Translations under genes and position numbers: made by a program
Source of the DNA: a virus
Virus record (IMG/VR): IMGVR_UViG_3300009107_000005
Coordinates: 1-38,353 of that record
DNA: 38,353 nt
Strand: one strand, 5' to 3'
The notes under the pieces: model-generated
What the model saw: the letters and a program-made list of their open reading frames with translations, nothing else
Databases searched by the model: none
What the model was told of the DNA's origin: nothing
Shown: one piece after another, positions 17,818-26,947 of the stretch
Layout of the letters: every line of letters begins with the position of its first letter
Position numbering within the stretch: position 1 is the first letter of the stretch

Positions 17818-20800
17818 TATAGTAATCCAATATCAATTATTGTAGTTGGCGATGTTGTAAATCCTAAAGTCATCTCAAACCCCTCTTTGAGTTGTTGATT
17901 ACTTTTATTTAATATGGATTTTTTTATTTTAAGTTTAAAGTTTGTTTTTGATTCTAGTTTATCTTGTGGTTTAATAATAACTGATTTTATAACTTCTATC
18001 TCTTGTTCGTTTACAGTTATAGTTTCCCTAATTGGTTGTACTGAATAATTTAATGGTGTTGAGGTTACAAAATTATCATTTGATAATATTACATTTCCCC
18101 CATCAGCATTTGTCGATCTTGTGGGGATCATTGACCCATAGTTTATATCGACATCAAAAATAAAATCATTTCCTTTTGCATCTTTTATTAATTGTTTTTC
18201 ACCATCAGTCAAAGATTTGCTATCATTTTTGAACGTAATTTTTATTTGGGTGTCTTTTCTAACAAGTTCGGCACCCTCTGCTTGTATAAAAACATTATCA
18301 TTTATAGATCCTGCTTGTTTTATTTCAATCTTATCAACCTCTGGCTGTACTTTTTCAAGTAAAGATTTCACTGATGTATCATCAGTTGTTGTTTTTTCTG
18401 ATTGAGGATTTTCTTTTTCTTCTACTTTCTTCAAACCACTCGTTAATAAAAATTTCTCTAATAGTTTAGTATCGTTTCCTTGTGCATAGAAAACAAACCC
18501 TCCACTATATTTTAAAGAGTCGAGATCTGACCAATTAATCAATTGTTCACCCACGCTTTCAGGGTTTTCTTTTTGTACAAGTTTTAATACTTCTGCTTGA
18601 ACTTCTTCACCATCACCTCCAATTCTATTTACTACGACAGGTTCAAGAGAAAATTCTTTAACCGGTTCAAGATTGACGTTTTTTATTTTTGCACTAGAAA
18701 GACTTCTTTTAAAACCGTTGACGCCATCATTACCAGAAAAACTTGCAAAATACAACCCTGATTTATCCAATCCTGATGCTAAAAATTGAAGCAGATTTTG
18801 TATTTCTTTGTTTAATGTTTTTAAATCTCGTACAAGATCCTCAAAATATTGAATCCATTTGTTTATGTCTTCTAATGAACCAGAAGCCAAATCTTTTGCA
18901 AATTCCAATTTATCTATTATACGATCTAAAACTTTTCCGTATACTGGAAAAATATCTTGTATTCGTGTAAACTTCCAATTTGGAATACTTGATCTTGTGG
19001 CAGTTGTTTTATGTAAAGTCAACGGCACATCAAGAAATGCATTATTAACGACTTTATTCGGTACTATCACATCCTTAGAATTATATGGTTCAATCTCACC
19101 AGACTTCGTAAGTCTACCAAGTTCGATTGTAATTTCATACATACTTTCATATTCAATATCTTTTGAAGAAGAAGATTTTTTTCTAGTTTTAAATAATTGT
19201 GTTTTTATATCTTGTTTTTTAAGTTCTGTCCCATTTATTAAAACCTTTCTGATACATGGTGTTAATCCCATACCAGGAAATAAAGTCCACCCCAATCTGT
19301 CAAAAGGATTTACAGGAATGTTCATTTCAGATACAGATGATGAAACTATAAAATTATGCGTGATTGGAGACCCAATAGTAAGATTTTCTACAAAATTTTC
19401 CATCATAACTTGAAAAGATAATTTACTAATCAAATTTTGATCAGTATAGATATCGGTGACGGTTAAAGGATCATCTTGTGCAGTACCTGTTGAGTTATAT
19501 TTAATAAATTCATCATTAACTGGTAAAACTGTTCTTAAAATATTACTTTCGGTATGCATAGTTGCTTTAATTTTTAAAGCAGGCTGTAATTCAGGAACAT
19601 CAGGATTAGTTGGAGCAAACATAGGAAAATTCAAAGAATCTTTTGCCCCTTGAACACCTTGACCCGTTTTCAAAATACCAAATGAATCTAATTGTTTTCC
19701 ATCTAATGCAATAATCGGAGGGACATTAATTTGTTGCATAGGTGAACTTGTATTATGTTTAATATTTCCTCTGACTTTTCTTACTTTTAATTTATTACTA
19801 ATAACATGTCCATCTTTAACTCGTATCTCTACGTGTCTGACAACTTCTGCGGTGAAATCATTAAATACATGACCCTGTTGAATTAATGTGCCCTCCGCAA
19901 ACATTGGTATTGTCACACCATTATGCGTATTATTTTTAGGAGTAAATATTTTTTCTTCTGTTATTGCGGACAAATCTCTCATCGATGTATTATCTAAGGT
20001 ATAGAATTTTTCTTGTAAAACCGTTGTATCGAGACTAATATTGTTTCTCTTTTTTTCTAGTGCATTTCTTTTTGCTTGAATTTGCTTCACCTTTTCTATT
20101 TTATCATTAAAATTTGATTGTAAATTATTTGCTTCAGCAGTTGCATTGGCTAAATGTCTTCCGTATTCCTGTTGTGTAATTAATTCGGCTCTAACATTTT
20201 CAGATGCCTTTGTTGCTAAGTTTGATAAACGAGCAATCTCTTGTTCTATTGATACTGTATCTGGTGAAGTTAATAATTGTTGTTGTAAATCATTTATTTG
20301 AGTTGAATAGTTGGCCACTTCGCTAAATGCATTTGTGTATCGTTCTCTGGATTTTTTTAAGTTTCCTTTATATTTTTTAATATTTTCAGAATTTGCACCA
20401 AAAAGTAATTCTACTCCTGCTTCATTTTCAGCATCTTGTGCATCAGAGATTTCATTTGCAACATCTACTATTTCACTATCGGCCGCACTTATAGCATTTT
20501 TTGTTTCTAGTAATAAATCAGTCTCTAATCCAGCAATTACTAATGGGTGTCCTAATTCGATATCTGTAATTTTATCATCTTGTAGATCAGGTATGTTTTT
20601 CAAAAAATTCGCAAAAAATTTAAGAAGTGAATTAATCATATCTCTCAAAGCATGATGAGTTGGTAACGCAAAAAAACCTACAAATGCTATATAATCACCG
20701 CTACCAATAGGTCTTCCTGGATCATTAGAGTCATCAAATGAACTACTAACTTCTGAAACAAATTGTGAAGGAGTTAATGTTCTTATCTGAAATGATTCGT

Positions 20801-21548
20801 TTAATGAATTTATAAAACGTTTTGTTGCATTATCACCTTCTTCCCATTCTTTTGGATTTAAATAATTGTAAATTGTATTTAAAGTATTATTAACAAATGT
20901 TTTATCTAAATTTTTTGTCTCAATAGTTCGACCCTCATCGTCTGTTGAGATTGATACCTGCTCAAAAGCCGAAAAACCAAATGGTTGAGTATCTAAAGAT
21001 TCTGCTCCTTGTTGTTGTAACTCATCACTTGCTTCATCCTCATTCCAAGTATTATCATCCGCTACAAGTGCATCTAGAAAAGATTGGTCCGCACCAGCAT
21101 CTAACATTTCCTGATTTGTTACTCCATCACCTAAGACAGTTACGGATTGAAATTGATTTGTTCTAGGATCCCATTTTAAATTGTCAGGCTCAATATCGTT
21201 TAATGCAACAATTAGTGACTGTATGGCCTCTAATGCCTTAGTAGAATCAATGCCACTTTCTACCTGCCCAACTTCCCATGGCCATACAGATAACGTACCA
21301 AATCCAATATTTTTTAAATCTTCAATCGCTTCAATCAATTGATCTATTGCAGGTATTAATATTAATGCTATTGGATCAGCAATTGCCTTTAAATAAATTT
21401 TAGTTAGATTTAAAAATTCAACTAAGGTACCTAGTCCACCAGAAACATCACTTGCAAACGTTGCAATATTTGTTAATACTGCATTTAGCAAAGGATCGTT
21501 TTGATCAAATAATTTTTTCTGGTCAAATAATACAGGTGCTTCAGCCAT
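17817..21548 (-). CDS. Large tail/baseplate structural protein with coiled coil
   Basis: 1243 residues in the hub-to-wedge gene block. N-terminal 120 residues are helical and hydrophobic (LILIPAIDQLIEAIEDL). Residues 140-172 are the acidic peptide module encoded by a 97-bp sequence repeated exactly in the gp27-like gene. Residues about 340-520 are a long predicted coiled coil (SAADSEIVDVANEIS through KVKQIQAKRNALEKKRNN). The middle has beta-rich segments (HVEIRVKDGHVISNKLKVRK), and the last 200 residues look like an Ig-like pair with FKLKIKKSIL and GFEMTLGFTTSPT, similar to the SbsA-type domains of the next gene. No enzyme motif is visible. Its start overlaps the 52-residue ORF by 8 bases. 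Likely a virion protein bridging hub and periphery; function not established. Confidence 0.65.
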   Translation of the reverse strand: MAEAPVLFDQKKLFDQNDPLLNAVLTNIATFASDVSGGLGTLVEFLNLTKIYLKAIADPIALILIPAIDQLIEAIEDLKNIGFGTLSVWPWEVGQVESGIDSTKALEAIQSLIVALNDIEPDNLKWDPRTNQFQSVTVLGDGVTNQEMLDAGADQSFLDALVADDNTWNEDEASDELQQQGAESLDTQPFGFSAFEQVSISTDDEGRTIETKNLDKTFVNNTLNTIYNYLNPKEWEEGDNATKRFINSLNESFQIRTLTPSQFVSEVSSSFDDSNDPGRPIGSGDYIAFVGFFALPTHHALRDMINSLLKFFANFLKNIPDLQDDKITDIELGHPLVIAGLETDLLLETKNAISAADSEIVDVANEISDAQDAENEAGVELLFGANSENIKKYKGNLKKSRERYTNAFSEVANYSTQINDLQQQLLTSPDTVSIEQEIARLSNLATKASENVRAELITQQEYGRHLANATAEANNLQSNFNDKIEKVKQIQAKRNALEKKRNNISLDTTVLQEKFYTLDNTSMRDLSAITEEKIFTPKNNTHNGVTIPMFAEGTLIQQGHVFNDFTAEVVRHVEIRVKDGHVISNKLKVRKVRGNIKHNTSSPMQQINVPPIIALDGKQLDSFGILKTGQGVQGAKDSLNFPMFAPTNPDVPELQPALKIKATMHTESNILRTVLPVNDEFIKYNSTGTAQDDPLTVTDIYTDQNLISKLSFQVMMENFVENLTIGSPITHNFIVSSSVSEMNIPVNPFDRLGWTLFPGMGLTPCIRKVLINGTELKKQDIKTQLFKTRKKSSSSKDIEYESMYEITIELGRLTKSGEIEPYNSKDVIVPNKVVNNAFLDVPLTLHKTTATRSSIPNWKFTRIQDIFPVYGKVLDRIIDKLEFAKDLASGSLEDINKWIQYFEDLVRDLKTLNKEIQNLLQFLASGLDKSGLYFASFSGNDGVNGFKRSLSSAKIKNVNLEPVKEFSLEPVVVNRIGGDGEEVQAEVLKLVQKENPESVGEQLINWSDLDSLKYSGGFVFYAQGNDTKLLEKFLLTSGLKKVEEKENPQSEKTTTDDTSVKSLLEKVQPEVDKIEIKQAGSINDNVFIQAEGAELVRKDTQIKITFKNDSKSLTDGEKQLIKDAKGNDFIFDVDINYGSMIPTRSTNADGGNVILSNDNFVTSTPLNYSVQPIRETITVNEQEIEVIKSVIIKPQDKLESKTNFKLKIKKSILNKSNQQLKEGFEMTLGFTTSPTTIIDIGLL
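21031..21127 (-). repeat. 97-bp perfect direct repeat, copy in the 1243-residue gene
   Basis: Identical base for base to 24766-24862 and in the same reading frame. It encodes GVTNQEMLDAGADQSFLDAL and then VADDNTWNEDEA, residues 140-172. Similarity continues about 10 bases beyond one edge (7 of 10). Confidence 0.95.
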
Positions 21549-21699
21549 TCTTTAACTCATCTCTATTTTGTCTCATTTCTTTTAACTTATTCTCTAAGAA
21601 ATCCAAATATTGGATATTAAAATCTAATGTTTTTTGTAAAACATTTTCTAATTTATGATTTCTAATTTTCTGTTCTTCAAATATTACGTCTTCTGTCAT
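21541..21699 (-). CDS. 52-residue helical protein between gp5 and the 1243-residue gene
   Basis: An intact small frame: ATG at 21699 overlaps the gp5 stop as ATGA, and its TGA (21543-21541) lies 8 bases inside the next gene. Translation is highly charged and heptad-like (EEQKIRNHKLENVLQKTLDF, then YLDFLENKLKEMRQNRDELK), consistent with one long amphipathic helix or a coiled coil. It fills what would otherwise be a 147-base gap in an operon where every other junction is tight, which supports it being real. No ribosome binding site of its own, so coupling to gp5 is likely. Function unknown; it could act as a small chaperone or a clip for a coiled coil such as that of the following protein. Confidence 0.7.
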   Translation of the reverse strand: MTEDVIFEEQKIRNHKLENVLQKTLDFNIQYLDFLENKLKEMRQNRDELKNG

Positions 21700-23804
21700 G
21701 CTAATAATGCCTTTAATTTGACTTGTACTGCCGTTAAAGCAGGTGCGTTTATTGGAGGTCCACTCGGACCAACGCCAGTCGGTACGTTTAATTGCAAAAG
21801 TGCCTGCATCAATTCATCTAATATAGCACCCAATGAACCAATCTTATTTTCTATTGTTATTTTGCCTATTGCACCTACACTTATGGTGGCTAACAAATTT
21901 TCTATCGTTAAACTACCAAGAGTGCTAGAAATGCTTACAGGTCCTAATGTTGACATATCCATTTTTACCTTAGCACTTAACGAATACTTACCTAATGTTG
22001 AAAAATCAAAGCCTAATGCATTCATAGACGATGAAGTAAGTGAACCTACAGGACCAACATTTACATCAAAACCTCCTAATGGATTAATAGAATTGACTTC
22101 CATTTTACCTCCAAGAATATTAACTTGCTTTCCTATGTTAAATTCTCCAGGAAAACCAAACGTGAGTAATCCATTTATAGTTTCTTTTGAACCAAATGTT
22201 GCAGACATTTTAATAGATTTATTCGCATTAATTGTATAATCTCCTGTCACAATATTGTGATTTGAAGAATTCATTTGTATGGCGCCCTCAGATTTATAAT
22301 TCATAGACTTGGATCTCAAATCTATTTGGCCCATATTAAAACCTTTTAAATTATAATTGTCTAATCCAAAAGATTTTTGATCTATAGGTTTACCATCACC
22401 TGATGTAAAAACAACATCAGTACCCTTTAATATCACTCTACCATTACCACCTGCAACAATATTAATATCACCATTTTCAGTAACAATTGATGCATTACCC
22501 GATCCTATTTTGACATTATATGCATTTGTAGAAGTGCTATCATTAAGACTAGGAGATACTGTTTTAGCACTTCCGTTTACGTATAGATCATAAAACCCAT
22601 TTATATTTGTAAATGAATTGCCTAAAGCATGAGTATTAATATTTGAGTCAACCATATCAAACTTTTCACCTACGGTATTATCAACCCTATCACCGTCTTG
22701 TAAAAATTCTAAATATGATGTTGATCGATGCATAAGTCTCATACGTTCTTTATTTGGAGTATCATCCATTTCAAAAAGATGTCCACTTTCAGAATATGTC
22801 ACATGATTAAATGGATATGAAGGCTCACCTAAAGTTCCTGTACTTCCAGGTTGGCTGATTTTTTTGTCAGGGTTTGTAGTCTCAATATTTGTATGTAACG
22901 CAACTCTATAATCTTCTAGTTCTAGATTGATACGATGGGTTCTGAATATAACACTCGTGAATGGATTTTTTTGATCTATAAATTTGTCTTTATTTTTTTG
23001 CTTTGCGGACGCAAGAATATTGGTTGTTGGTAAACTGTATTCTAAAAAACCATTCTCATTAAATGATGTTCTATTTTCATTTGGATGTGCAGAAAAATTA
23101 ATATAAGACCCTAATCTTACATTTTCGGTATTATCAGGAACATATGCAGTTGTGTAGTCATTTGTATTGATAGGTCTTCTCAAACCTTTGATGACAATTT
23201 CTGCTTTTTGTGCTATGTCATCTCTTGATAATTCTAAAAATGATTTATGTTTTGCCCACGAACTTGCACCATGTATTTCATGAAGTTTTGTACCGTCCTT
23301 AATGTTTTGTGAAAACACAGGGAAATGATTTATTATCTTTGTTTTCTCTGGTGATTTCGTTCTTTCAATAAAAAGTGGGGGAAACGGATCTTGTTCTCTC
23401 TGTTCAGGTGTTCTTGGATCAAAAAACCCTCTTTCTGGATTTGACAATCTTTCAGGGACACCATTCAACGTACCAAGTACAACAGGTTCTTGTGCTTCAT
23501 TTGCATCTCTAAAAAATCCAAACACATGTGTACCAGGAACCATACCTGTAGGAGATCGTCCAATACCTGACATAGAAGCAGAGGTTATTGGATTGATCAC
23601 ATCTGCCCACGGTAAATCTTCTGTAGGTATACCAGAGCCAGGAGTTTTATCATCAGTATGCCAACCAATGCATCTAACTTTAACACGACCAAGATATAGT
23701 GGATCGTGACGATCTTCTACAACACCGTAGAACCATACAAAACCATTTTTACCCATAAAAGATTGGGTATCAAATTCTTTAAATGCTTGAGCAAAATTTT
23801 CCAT
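21696..23804 (-). CDS. 5: Baseplate hub/central spike protein gp5, no lysozyme domain
   Basis: 702 residues. The N-terminal OB-fold domain of gp5 is clear at residues 20-130 (GFVWFYGVVEDRHDPLYLGR, VKVRCIGWHTDD, LPWADVINPITSASMSGIG, GTHVFGFFRDANEAQEPVVLG). Downstream, the T4 lysozyme domain is absent: no GIGH-type catalytic stretch is present. From about residue 410 to 640 the chain is repetitive, short beta strands rich in G, N, S (NVKIGSGNASIVTENGDINI, GGNGRVILKGTDVVF), consistent with the triple-stranded beta-helix needle. The C-terminus is a short helix and proline/glycine tail. In T4, gp5 trimers form the membrane-piercing spike bound to gp27. It overlaps the upstream kinase-like gene as TAATG. 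Confidence 0.9.
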   Translation of the reverse strand: MENFAQAFKEFDTQSFMGKNGFVWFYGVVEDRHDPLYLGRVKVRCIGWHTDDKTPGSGIPTEDLPWADVINPITSASMSGIGRSPTGMVPGTHVFGFFRDANEAQEPVVLGTLNGVPERLSNPERGFFDPRTPEQREQDPFPPLFIERTKSPEKTKIINHFPVFSQNIKDGTKLHEIHGASSWAKHKSFLELSRDDIAQKAEIVIKGLRRPINTNDYTTAYVPDNTENVRLGSYINFSAHPNENRTSFNENGFLEYSLPTTNILASAKQKNKDKFIDQKNPFTSVIFRTHRINLELEDYRVALHTNIETTNPDKKISQPGSTGTLGEPSYPFNHVTYSESGHLFEMDDTPNKERMRLMHRSTSYLEFLQDGDRVDNTVGEKFDMVDSNINTHALGNSFTNINGFYDLYVNGSAKTVSPSLNDSTSTNAYNVKIGSGNASIVTENGDINIVAGGNGRVILKGTDVVFTSGDGKPIDQKSFGLDNYNLKGFNMGQIDLRSKSMNYKSEGAIQMNSSNHNIVTGDYTINANKSIKMSATFGSKETINGLLTFGFPGEFNIGKQVNILGGKMEVNSINPLGGFDVNVGPVGSLTSSSMNALGFDFSTLGKYSLSAKVKMDMSTLGPVSISSTLGSLTIENLLATISVGAIGKITIENKIGSLGAILDELMQALLQLNVPTGVGPSGPPINAPALTAVQVKLKALLA

Positions 23805-24739
23805 TAGGCACTAAGTCTCTGTTTTATTCTTCTACCGATACCAAATTTTTCAACATCTTTTGGGTCTCTTGTTGCTTTTGTAGGATCTTTAACTATGATA
23901 CCTTCTTTGTTTCTAAAAAGATCTATAAGTTTTACGTTTCTAGGTATGTTACTTTTCACCCATGTCATTACTTTTTCAAGTGCTTTTTCAGAAGTATCAA
24001 TACGTTGTCCTTCTCGTTTTATTCTAAAATATTCAAAGTCTTGAACATTCTCAATTTCTTTATCTTGTGCAAATGCACTACTCTTAAATTTAACCGTATT
24101 ATTTTTATTATTCAAAACAATATTCACCTGTCCATCAACACCTCTTGGTAAATTGCCTTTAATGACATTATACATAGATGTAGCGGCACCTGTATGCGTA
24201 GCAATCATAATATCATCTGGTACAATTCTATCTCGTTCTTTATTTTGCTTGACCGCAATATGATAATTCGTAAGAACCCATGTAATATGAATATCTCTAG
24301 GTTGATAACCTGCTCTCAATAACATAGGCATTGCTTCATCAATCTCTTCTGTGTCTTTAAATGTTATGTCAAACATAATGTTAGGTAGTCTGTCAGGTCT
24401 TACATCTCTCAAAAGCAATTGAAGACTTCTACCTTTGATACCCATCTTTTTAACTGCCATGTGTAACTTGAAAACATCATCAGGATTTCTAAGATTTAAC
24501 CCTTTAAGTTCAGAATATTTTTTTATCGTTGAGGACAATTTAATAAACAATTTCTTCCATTCATCCACATCACGAACCTTGAAAAGTTCTTTTTGCATAA
24601 ATTTTTCAGAAGCAAATCCTTTACCAGATCCTGCACCTCCAGCAAGAAAAACGATTTGTCCATATTTTTTACCGCCACCATAGACAATGAGTTTTTCTTC
24701 TAATGGTACGGCAGTTTTAAATTGTGTGTAGTTTAACAT
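23804..24739 (-). CDS. P-loop kinase-like ATPase (zeta-toxin/AAA-like) in the hub operon
   Basis: 311 residues. A Walker A motif GGAGSGKG at residues 34-41 follows a hydrophobic strand (QIVFLA), the usual arrangement in small P-loop kinases and zeta-toxin-like proteins. Further features: NIMFDITFKD near residue 120, a candidate Walker B strand, and RAGYQPRDIHITWVLTN near 142, resembling the GY..hhhh strand of zeta-type kinases. The C-terminal 100 residues are basic and lack obvious domain signatures. It has a strong ribosome binding site (AAGGGAG). Similar ATPases appear in baseplate clusters of marine T4-like phages as far as I recall, but the substrate is unknown. It could be a virion-assembly enzyme, an injected effector, or a nucleotide/polynucleotide kinase. 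Confidence 0.65.
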   Translation of the reverse strand: MLNYTQFKTAVPLEEKLIVYGGGKKYGQIVFLAGGAGSGKGFASEKFMQKELFKVRDVDEWKKLFIKLSSTIKKYSELKGLNLRNPDDVFKLHMAVKKMGIKGRSLQLLLRDVRPDRLPNIMFDITFKDTEEIDEAMPMLLRAGYQPRDIHITWVLTNYHIAVKQNKERDRIVPDDIMIATHTGAATSMYNVIKGNLPRGVDGQVNIVLNNKNNTVKFKSSAFAQDKEIENVQDFEYFRIKREGQRIDTSEKALEKVMTWVKSNIPRNVKLIDLFRNKEGIIVKDPTKATRDPKDVEKFGIGRRIKQRLSA

Positions 24740-24752
24740 TTATACTCCCTTA

Positions 24753-26378
24753 TTATTCGTCACCTGCTTCATCCTCATTCCAAGTATTATCATCCGCTAC
24801 AAGTGCATCTAGAAAAGATTGGTCCGCACCAGCATCTAACATTTCCTGATTTGTTACTCCATATAAATCTTCTAAAATTTCTAATTTTTCAGTCAAATTA
24901 TCTTTTACTAATTTCATATCCATATAGTAAGAATCCCCAACAATTTTGTGACTTAATTCCGTAATCAAATAATTTCCAGAATAATATCTATGTTTTTCGT
25001 TTGCAAAATGTGATGACGGCAAATCGATATTTACTATATCACCAACTGTTCTTGTATGATTTCCAGGCACTCTAATAGATAAAACAATATTCTTCATTTG
25101 TCTATTTTTTGAATTGTTTGGGAGTAACCACCTTTCTGTTTGAAAATCAAAATTTATTTCTTGGCCCATATCTTTTGATAAAATCTTTACTTGTTTTCTA
25201 GCATCTCTTTCAAAGTTTGTTGATACATACTTATAACTGGCTTCTGGACTACCATATGCAAAATGTTTTTTAGTAATAATTGGATTTGCTGGCCCAAAAT
25301 TATGTGTAAATTGATTAAATCTTCGTAAATAATCAAAATCATAAAATTTTTGTCTTACACTTGATTTTCTTGTTGCCTTGGTTGATCCAGATGTAGATGC
25401 ATATGCCCCTTCATTATCAATTGCTCCAACTCTCATAGTGATTGGATCATATGTCAATAATCTAGAATTATACATACCACCTACTAAATTTGCCACGACA
25501 TTAAAAGTCGATTCAAATTTGAATGACGTAATGATATTTGACTCCGAAGACAAGTCAAAAAGATCACTTTCTGACATGGCATTTGCTGGCATCAAAATGT
25601 ATTTGTCTATTACAGGATTTTCTTCAAATTGCAATTGCTTTGATCTATTAACATTTGCTAATGTTGATTCCCCTTCATATGTTTCAAGATCTTGTACAGA
25701 TGTTTTTGGTTGCATGAGAGTATCAATCGTTTTGAAATTAAAACCATCCTTGTTTTCATAAAAAAGAAATTTCGCTCCTATAGTTGAACCTCTTCCAGAT
25801 ACAGATTTTTTAGCAACAAGATTAATGCATTCAAAAGGTCTAAACATTCCCATAACCATTTGCATTTGAAAAAGAGTAGAATCACTATTATTTTTTTCGT
25901 ATCCGAATAATGGTTTCTGAAAAGTTACATTTGTTTTTATAAACTCGTGATAAATGTCACTCACTATTTCATATCCAAAATCTTTATATGAACGTGACAC
26001 TTTAAATTTTAAATTAGCAATATATTCTTCCGAAACGAAAAACAATACATAGGCTTGCTTTTTACTCTCATCAATTAATTTCGGAGACATATTATAAATG
26101 ACAAAATGTTTATTTTGAATTGGAACGTTATTCAAATCTTTTGACCCAAATCTAATGTTTATTCTCTCTTGTCCTATAATTGGTACTCGTTCTTCAAAAC
26201 CACCGATATCAAGTATTGTTATTTCACCATGAATAACATTATCATTTAAAGATTCATGTATAGCGAAATCAATTACAACACTAGAATCTAATTCAATTTT
26301 TTCATTTTTATAGTTCGTAATTACAACACCGCTTTTAGATTCGGCAGGTTGTTGATTATCTAATTTTGCATCAGCCAT
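24753..26378 (-). CDS. Baseplate hub protein, gp27-like
   Basis: 541 residues (T4 gp27: 391), immediately before the kinase and gp5. Tube-type hub features: the N-terminal strand set NEKIELDSSVVIDFAIHES and DNVIHGEITILDIGGFEERV, and the late segment RTVGDIVNIDLPSS...YYSGNYLITELSHKIVGDSYYMD, the pattern shared by gp27, Mu gp44 and VgrG hub domains. gp27 trimers cap the tube and hold the gp5 spike. Oddity: residues 505-537, the C-terminal tail up to the stop, are a copy of a peptide found inside the 1243-residue protein and the DNA is identical over 97 bp. The native protein probably ended near LEILED. Start overlaps the gp53 end by 8 bases with no own ribosome binding site. Confidence 0.8.
   Translation of the reverse strand: MADAKLDNQQPAESKSGVVITNYKNEKIELDSSVVIDFAIHESLNDNVIHGEITILDIGGFEERVPIIGQERINIRFGSKDLNNVPIQNKHFVIYNMSPKLIDESKKQAYVLFFVSEEYIANLKFKVSRSYKDFGYEIVSDIYHEFIKTNVTFQKPLFGYEKNNSDSTLFQMQMVMGMFRPFECINLVAKKSVSGRGSTIGAKFLFYENKDGFNFKTIDTLMQPKTSVQDLETYEGESTLANVNRSKQLQFEENPVIDKYILMPANAMSESDLFDLSSESNIITSFKFESTFNVVANLVGGMYNSRLLTYDPITMRVGAIDNEGAYASTSGSTKATRKSSVRQKFYDFDYLRRFNQFTHNFGPANPIITKKHFAYGSPEASYKYVSTNFERDARKQVKILSKDMGQEINFDFQTERWLLPNNSKNRQMKNIVLSIRVPGNHTRTVGDIVNIDLPSSHFANEKHRYYSGNYLITELSHKIVGDSYYMDMKLVKDNLTEKLEILEDLYGVTNQEMLDAGADQSFLDALVADDNTWNEDEAGDE
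24766..24862 (-). repeat. 97-bp perfect direct repeat, copy at the 3' end of the gp27-like gene
   Basis: Second copy, 3.7 kb from the first in the same orientation. Here it forms the C-terminal tail of the hub protein, which stops four codons after the repeat (GDE, stop). Confidence 0.95.
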
Positions 26379-26946
26379 ATATTGTTCTAGATTCCTCTAA
26401 AATTTGTTGAGCGTAAACATCTTCAATTAAAATTATATTTCTTTTTGATTCATTTTCTAAAATTTCATAATCAAAATTACTTATGCTTTTTCGTTCACTT
26501 GCAAGTAAACTATCATAGGTAGTCTTATCCACATGCACGGTCTTTTCCAATATTCTCTCTGTGTCAGTAGTTGCCGCCACTTCTGTTCTCAAAATTTGCT
26601 CATAATGATGAACCGTATTTGATGCAGAAAGTATCGAACCATACTTATTTACTATAAAATTTTGTAATTGTTTTCCAAAAAAAGGCCAGTCATAATATAC
26701 GTCAAAAATTTCATTTGCATATAAAATTAACCACATAAAATCTACCGAACCATAATACATGTGTGCAAGAGTATCAGGCCTCTCACCCTCTTGAACTTGA
26801 TAAGGATAGTAAGATGTGATATTCGATAAAATTTTATCTCTTACAAAATTTCTTCTAAAAATATCTACCGCCAAATATTCAGTAGAAGGTTTTTTTCTAT
26901 CTAAATCATATGTAATTAAAGGTAGATTTGAAAAATACTCTGACAT
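26371..26946 (-). CDS. 53: Baseplate wedge protein gp53
   Basis: 191 residues (T4 gp53: 196). Conserved core: the N-terminal YFSNLPLITYD, DIFRRNFVRDKILSN, then YYPYQVQEGERPDTLAHMYYGSVDFMWLILYANEIFDVYYDW split over residues 60-100, the LysM-like region typical of gp53, followed by FGKQLQNFIVNKYGS. gp53 clamps neighbouring wedges together through gp25 and gp6 at the inner ring of the baseplate. A GAGGG ribosome binding site precedes the ATG, 1 base after the upstream stop. The C-terminal helix (ILENESKRNIILIEDVY..ILEESRTIYG) is also family-like. Confidence 0.93.
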   Translation of the reverse strand: MSEYFSNLPLITYDLDRKKPSTEYLAVDIFRRNFVRDKILSNITSYYPYQVQEGERPDTLAHMYYGSVDFMWLILYANEIFDVYYDWPFFGKQLQNFIVNKYGSILSASNTVHHYEQILRTEVAATTDTERILEKTVHVDKTTYDSLLASERKSISNFDYEILENESKRNIILIEDVYAQQILEESRTIYG

Positions 26947-26947
26947 G

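Noticed and set aside
18859-19413. 184-codon plus-strand ORF inside the 1243-residue gene
   Set aside because: No ribosome binding site or motif, and it lies entirely within a well-supported gene on the other strand.
21655-22239. 194-codon plus-strand ORF across the gp5 3' end
   Set aside because: It is a shadow of the repetitive beta-helix codons of gp5; the minus frame has clear homology and coupled starts and stops.
21031-24862. The 97-bp repeats as insertion-sequence ends or attachment sites
   Set aside because: They are in frame within two genes and the DNA between is ordinary hub genes without a transposase or integrase.
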